From Desulfuromonas sp964536375 (GTDB lineage Bacteria > Desulfobacterota > Desulfuromonadia > Desulfuromonadales > Desulfuromonadaceae), in NCBI GenBank assembly GCA_964536375.1, contig CAZHXF010000062.1, positions 1 through 9,971 of the forward strand: a DNA stretch of 9,971 nt, written 5' to 3'. The notes beneath the pieces were generated by a model that had not been told where the DNA came from, did not search any database, and saw only the letters and a list, made by a program, of their open reading frames with translations. Shown here piece after piece: positions 6,783 to 9,971 of this stretch. Both the position numbers and the translations under genes were made by a program. Every line of letters begins with the position of its first letter. Position 1 is the stretch's first letter.

Positions 6783-9662
6783 ATGGCACAGACTATAGAT
6801 AACTACAGTAACAACCCACTGATTCACCGCGATAGGCGCCTGAGCCAGTCGAGCTCGGCGTGGGTGCGCACTTTTTCATGTGAAAATCTGAAGCCGTTGA
6901 TTGTTTGTCGTGGCCCGATTCGCAAAGAGGCTATGGATGTTTATCGGGAGATGGGTATCAGTCATTACGGTATCCTGCTTTCCGAGAAAGACTCTATTGT
7001 CTATCCTAACGCGCTGTCACCAGAACTGCGGATATTGACCGATAATCGCCGTGTCCATCGGGTGCCAGACTATTCTGGTGCTTCGAAAGAGGAGCGGGTG
7101 GAGCGTATTGGTCAGATCATTGGTATTGCCAAAGACAATGGTTATGATTCAATCTTTGCCGGTTATGGTTTCATGGCCGAGGATGATGAATTTGTGGCGG
7201 CGATTGAAGCTGCTGATCTTAAGTTTATTGGTCCATGTGCGCGGACGCAGCGCGCTGCGGGTAAAAAAGACGAAGCTAAGCGTACCGCGGTGCAGGTTAA
7301 TGTTTCGGTTACCCCGGGCATTGACAATGTAACTGCGCGTACTCTGGTTAAGAAACACCCCAGCCGTGAAGCATTGCTTGCCGTGGTTAAAGCGGAATCT
7401 CTTTCATGCCCGGCTGATGTTTTGGCTGATGAATCTCTGTCTATTGAGACGTTAGCGGATCAGGTTTTATTTGCTTCGTATGCCAAGGGTATCGATCTTA
7501 TCAGTGTTAAGGAGCTGTGTGCTCAGGTGCAGTCTGAGTGCGCTGACATGTTCACCGGCTACCCCAGTGCGCGTATCCGTCTCAAGGCTATCGGTGGCGG
7601 CGGTGGTAAGGGTCAGCGTATCCTCGGGGCATCATTGCTGGTAACCAAAAATCCAACAGCAGCGCAAATTGCTGAAGCTGCTGCTGAGGCTCCAGGTCTG
7701 GTTTTGGAGATTCTCAACGAAGTTAAGACTAATGGTGTTGGCGATAACAAGAACGTTTTGATTGAGCTCAACATAGAGCAAACTCGCCACAATGAGATTC
7801 AGCTGCTGGGTAATGGTAGCTGGAGTATCGCTCTTGGTGGTCGTGATTGCTCGCTGCAAATGCACGAGCAAAAACTGCTGGAAATTTCGGTAACTCAGGA
7901 AGCTCTGGTCTACGAAATCGAAAAAGCCAAGAAGGCTAACAAGCCAGCGCAAGTAAAGGCCTTGGAATCTGATCTGCAAGTACTCAAGCGCATGGAAGAA
8001 GAATCGGAGCGTTTTGGTGTGGCAGTAGGTTTGGATTCGGCATCGACCTTCGAGTGCATTGTCGATGGCGATCGTCACTATTTCATGGAAGTAAATACCC
8101 GGATTCAGGTTGAGCATCGTGTTACCGAGCTGGTATACAATCTTAAATTTACCAATCCAGATGACGCTGAAGATTTCTTTGTCGTAGAGTCTCTGGTTGA
8201 GGCGATGGCTCTGTTAGCTGAGCATAAAGAGAAACTGCCGCGCCCTGTGCGTATGGCACGTTTCGGCGCGGCGGCAGAAGCGCGTCTAAATGCGACAGAT
8301 TCATCACTGTCTCCATCAGCTGGCGGCATCATCCAGAACTGGTCGGCACCGATTGATGGCGAAATCCGTGATGACCAGGGCATTTGCGTGGTTAACCCAG
8401 ACACTGCTCATTTCATGCTGTATAGTGTTGCTGGTGCTTACGACTCAAACATTGCCCTGCTGTTGACTAATGGTATTGACCGCGAGCAGAGCTACAAACG
8501 CCTAGCTACAGTTCTACGCTGTACTAATCTGCGTGGCGTCGATCTTGCCACTAACCTTGAGTTTCATTACGGTCTGGTCAACTGGTTTAAAGCTCACAAT
8601 GTTATGGCCAAACCAACGACACGCTTTGTTGTCCCTTACCTGACTTTAGTGGGTAAGTTGAAAGAGCAGGCGAATAAGGTTGATGTTGTCTACGCTTTCT
8701 TGAAGCTGAAGAAACATTTTAAAGAGAAATATGGTGATAATGCTGAAGTAGCCCAGGCGGTATCAGAGGCAATGGATCGCAAGGGGACACTGCTGACTCG
8801 TCCTATGGAGCGTCTGCTCAGTGATCCACACTTGCTGTCCGGTTGGTTAAGCTGGAATAAAAAGAATCATAAAATAGAAAACGGCAAAGTGGTGTGGGTG
8901 CGCAATCCTCTGGGGGTGCTGCTTGAAACCTATATCTATCTGAATATGGATTGGGATCCTAAGGCACCAGCTGCCGAAGTTATCTGGTCGCATGACCATG
9001 AGTTACTTGAAGGGGCACTTAAGTTCTATAAGGAACTGCGGCTTAAGATGGGGCTACACAAGGGACAATTTGTCGAACTGGACAAGATTGTACGCAGCGA
9101 AGAGCCACAGCTGGGTTATGATGCCGAAAAATGGGCAGAAATTCAGTCCGCGCACTTTGGTTTCGAGCTGGGTAATGAGCTGCTGGGGCTGCTGTTTATG
9201 ATCGCTGAAAAAACTGGTTTCTATGACCTGCGTGTAGAAGACGATCTGGAAGTAACAATTCCTGAGTATCTGCATGATCCCGCATTGCAGGCAGTGATGA
9301 AAAAAGTTCTGGTGCCACCACCTTCAACCAAGGCAGACGAGATTGTTACTCCTGGTGGTGGTATGTACTATGCTCAGGAAGCTCCCGGTATGGCACCGTT
9401 CATTACCAAAGGGATGCATTTCGAAAAAGGGCAGCCGCTGTTTATCCTGGAAGTTATGAAGATGTTTAACAAGGTTCCTGCACCATTTGCTGGAACTATA
9501 GATGAAATTCTTATCGAGGGTGGCGACGGAACCATTGTCTCTAAAGGTCAGGCATTGTTTAAGGTTACACCCGATGAGAAATTTGTTGAAGTTGATCCAG
9601 TTGAAATTGAGCGCGACAAGCAGGCAACAACGTTAGAATTTCTTGGCGCAATTATTTTCTAA
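6783..9662 (+). CDS. Large biotin carboxylase with C-terminal biotinyl (BCCP) domain
   Basis: This 959-residue subunit carboxylates its own biotin with ATP and bicarbonate for the upstream carboxyltransferase. Order: an atypical N-terminus (1-35), BC_N (about 36-155, with RGPI in place of RGEI), an ATP-grasp domain (about 158-460) and BC_C (about 485-600). Then comes a region of about 245 residues (605-850) that I cannot assign, followed by a biotinyl domain (853-932) and a 27-residue tail. Catalytic elements seen: Lys161/162, Lys268, the glycine loop GGGGGKGQR (271-279), RHNEIQ (His336), RDCSLQ (354-359), Glu424, EVNTRIQVEH (436-445, with Arg440) and EARLN (Arg501). The biotin site is EVMKM with Lys893. 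Alpha subunits of propionyl- or methylcrotonyl-CoA carboxylases are usually about 650-700 residues, so this one is much larger. ATG 6783 has GTGGAG 9 nt upstream; an earlier in-frame GTG at 6741 and ATG at 6762 lack this. The terminator at 9687-9727 follows directly. Confidence 0.93.
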   Translation: MAQTIDNYSNNPLIHRDRRLSQSSSAWVRTFSCENLKPLIVCRGPIRKEAMDVYREMGISHYGILLSEKDSIVYPNALSPELRILTDNRRVHRVPDYSGASKEERVERIGQIIGIAKDNGYDSIFAGYGFMAEDDEFVAAIEAADLKFIGPCARTQRAAGKKDEAKRTAVQVNVSVTPGIDNVTARTLVKKHPSREALLAVVKAESLSCPADVLADESLSIETLADQVLFASYAKGIDLISVKELCAQVQSECADMFTGYPSARIRLKAIGGGGGKGQRILGASLLVTKNPTAAQIAEAAAEAPGLVLEILNEVKTNGVGDNKNVLIELNIEQTRHNEIQLLGNGSWSIALGGRDCSLQMHEQKLLEISVTQEALVYEIEKAKKANKPAQVKALESDLQVLKRMEEESERFGVAVGLDSASTFECIVDGDRHYFMEVNTRIQVEHRVTELVYNLKFTNPDDAEDFFVVESLVEAMALLAEHKEKLPRPVRMARFGAAAEARLNATDSSLSPSAGGIIQNWSAPIDGEIRDDQGICVVNPDTAHFMLYSVAGAYDSNIALLLTNGIDREQSYKRLATVLRCTNLRGVDLATNLEFHYGLVNWFKAHNVMAKPTTRFVVPYLTLVGKLKEQANKVDVVYAFLKLKKHFKEKYGDNAEVAQAVSEAMDRKGTLLTRPMERLLSDPHLLSGWLSWNKKNHKIENGKVVWVRNPLGVLLETYIYLNMDWDPKAPAAEVIWSHDHELLEGALKFYKELRLKMGLHKGQFVELDKIVRSEEPQLGYDAEKWAEIQSAHFGFELGNELLGLLFMIAEKTGFYDLRVEDDLEVTIPEYLHDPALQAVMKKVLVPPPSTKADEIVTPGGGMYYAQEAPGMAPFITKGMHFEKGQPLFILEVMKMFNKVPAPFAGTIDEILIEGGDGTIVSKGQALFKVTPDEKFVEVDPVEIERDKQATTLEFLGAIIF

Positions 9663-9686
9663 GAAAATAACTGACTAAGTTGTTAT

Positions 9687-9727
9687 AAACAAGAAAACCC
9701 CGTCTTCAAGGCGGGGTTTTCTTGTTT
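9687..9727. terminator. Symmetric bidirectional intrinsic terminator
   Basis: A perfect 16-bp inverted repeat (AAACAAGAAAACCCCG / CGGGGTTTTCTTGTTT) encloses a 9-nt loop that can pair further to a 3-nt loop. The GC core is followed by a T-rich tract on both strands, so it can end the carboxylase transcript (plus) and the zinc-ribbon gene transcript (minus). It starts 25 bp after the biotin carboxylase stop. Confidence 0.93.
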
Positions 9728-9748
9728 TACTTAAGATTTATTTAGCCT

Positions 9749-9767
9749 TGACTACGCAACGTAGTCA
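9749..9767. repeat. Inverted repeat at the 3' end of the zinc-ribbon gene
   Basis: TGACTACG-CAA-CGTAGTCA is a perfect 8-bp inverted repeat with a 3-nt loop. It overlaps the stop codon and the last codons of the minus-strand gene, which encode a tyrosine/aspartate-rich tail. There is no T-tract beside it, so it is not itself a terminator, but as RNA it may form a 3' stabilising stem ahead of the terminator. Confidence 0.5.
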
Positions 9768-9964
9768 TAATCATAAGCCTCAACATTTTCAATGCCGCAC
9801 TGTAAAAATGAAGAATCCTGCGTGTCTTTGATGACCCCGGTCATGCCATGATTTACCGACCAGGTTGAGCCGCAGGTCGTACACTCTACGATTGTTTCGG
9901 TAAAGCCCTCTCCTCTGAGGTTCTGAACTTTGGTGTTGGTCTGTTTACATACTGGGCATGTCAT
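9752..9964 (-). CDS. Small zinc-ribbon protein of unknown function
   Basis: This 70-residue cytoplasmic protein has CPVC (Cys3, Cys6) and CTTC (Cys28, Cys31) separated by 21 residues, the pattern of a four-cysteine zinc ribbon. A further Cys56 lies outside it, and the C-terminus is acidic and tyrosine-rich (YDYDY). There is no signal peptide or membrane segment. The fold is clear but I do not recognise a specific family; such proteins are often nucleic-acid or protein binders. It is convergent with the carboxylase genes and shares their terminator, so a functional link to propionate metabolism is not implied. The ATG start is 7 bases from the window edge, so the ribosome binding site cannot be checked and an upstream start cannot be excluded. 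Confidence 0.75.
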   Translation of the reverse strand: MTCPVCKQTNTKVQNLRGEGFTETIVECTTCGSTWSVNHGMTGVIKDTQDSSFLQCGIENVEAYDYDYVA

Positions 9965-9971
9965 AATTTGT

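Noticed and set aside
4988..9662. Methylmalonyl-CoA decarboxylase or transcarboxylase complex instead of an ATP-dependent carboxylase
   Set aside because: No membrane decarboxylase subunit or 5S subunit is present, and the biotin protein carries a biotin carboxylase domain with its ATP-grasp catalytic residues intact, which fits an ATP-driven carboxylase.

Overview
The window reads as a propionyl-CoA / methylmalonyl-CoA / succinyl-CoA island from a Gram-negative anaerobe. My best guess is Desulfuromonadales or a related delta-proteobacterial group. That guess rests on the gene content (an ATP-dependent acyl-CoA carboxylase, a B12-dependent mutase with its GTPase chaperone, a cupin-type XRE regulator) and on the feel of the proteins, not on any marker gene. 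The taxonomy is therefore weak; the pathway assignment is strong.

Layout. On the minus strand, reading right to left, three genes form a probable operon: a CobO/BtuR-type ATP:cob(I)alamin adenosyltransferase (3773-3240), a full-length single-chain methylmalonyl-CoA mutase (3188-1053) and the MeaB/ArgK GTPase (975-1, ending exactly at the window edge). A good sigma70-like promoter lies at 3955-3926, and a strong non-terminator hairpin sits between the mutase gene and meaB. A 530-bp AT-rich intergenic region separates this operon from three plus-strand genes: an XRE-HTH/cupin regulator (4307-4867), an acyl-CoA carboxylase carboxyltransferase (beta) subunit (4988-6712), and an unusually large 959-residue biotin carboxylase with a C-terminal biotinyl domain (6783-9662). 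A long symmetric hairpin (9687-9727) ends this unit and also serves the converging minus-strand gene for a 70-residue zinc-ribbon protein (9964-9752).

How the genes work together. The two carboxylase genes would carboxylate propionyl-CoA to methylmalonyl-CoA using ATP and bicarbonate. The mutase isomerises (R)-methylmalonyl-CoA to succinyl-CoA using adenosylcobalamin. CobO makes that cofactor, and MeaB gates its loading and protects the mutase. Methylmalonyl-CoA epimerase, needed to link the (S) and (R) isomers, is not in the window. The same set could run in reverse toward propionate. The XRE-cupin protein, sitting between the divergent units, is the natural candidate regulator of both.

The most unusual items are the architecture of the biotin carboxylase protein (several insertions in the catalytic domain, a region of about 245 residues that I cannot assign, and an AccB-like 'thumbed' biotinyl domain with EVMKM), the replacement of the specificity-determining Asp by Ala in the carboxyltransferase, and a set of short repeats and palindromes placed on the promoters that look like operators. 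I saw no mobile elements, CRISPR arrays, tRNA or rRNA genes.
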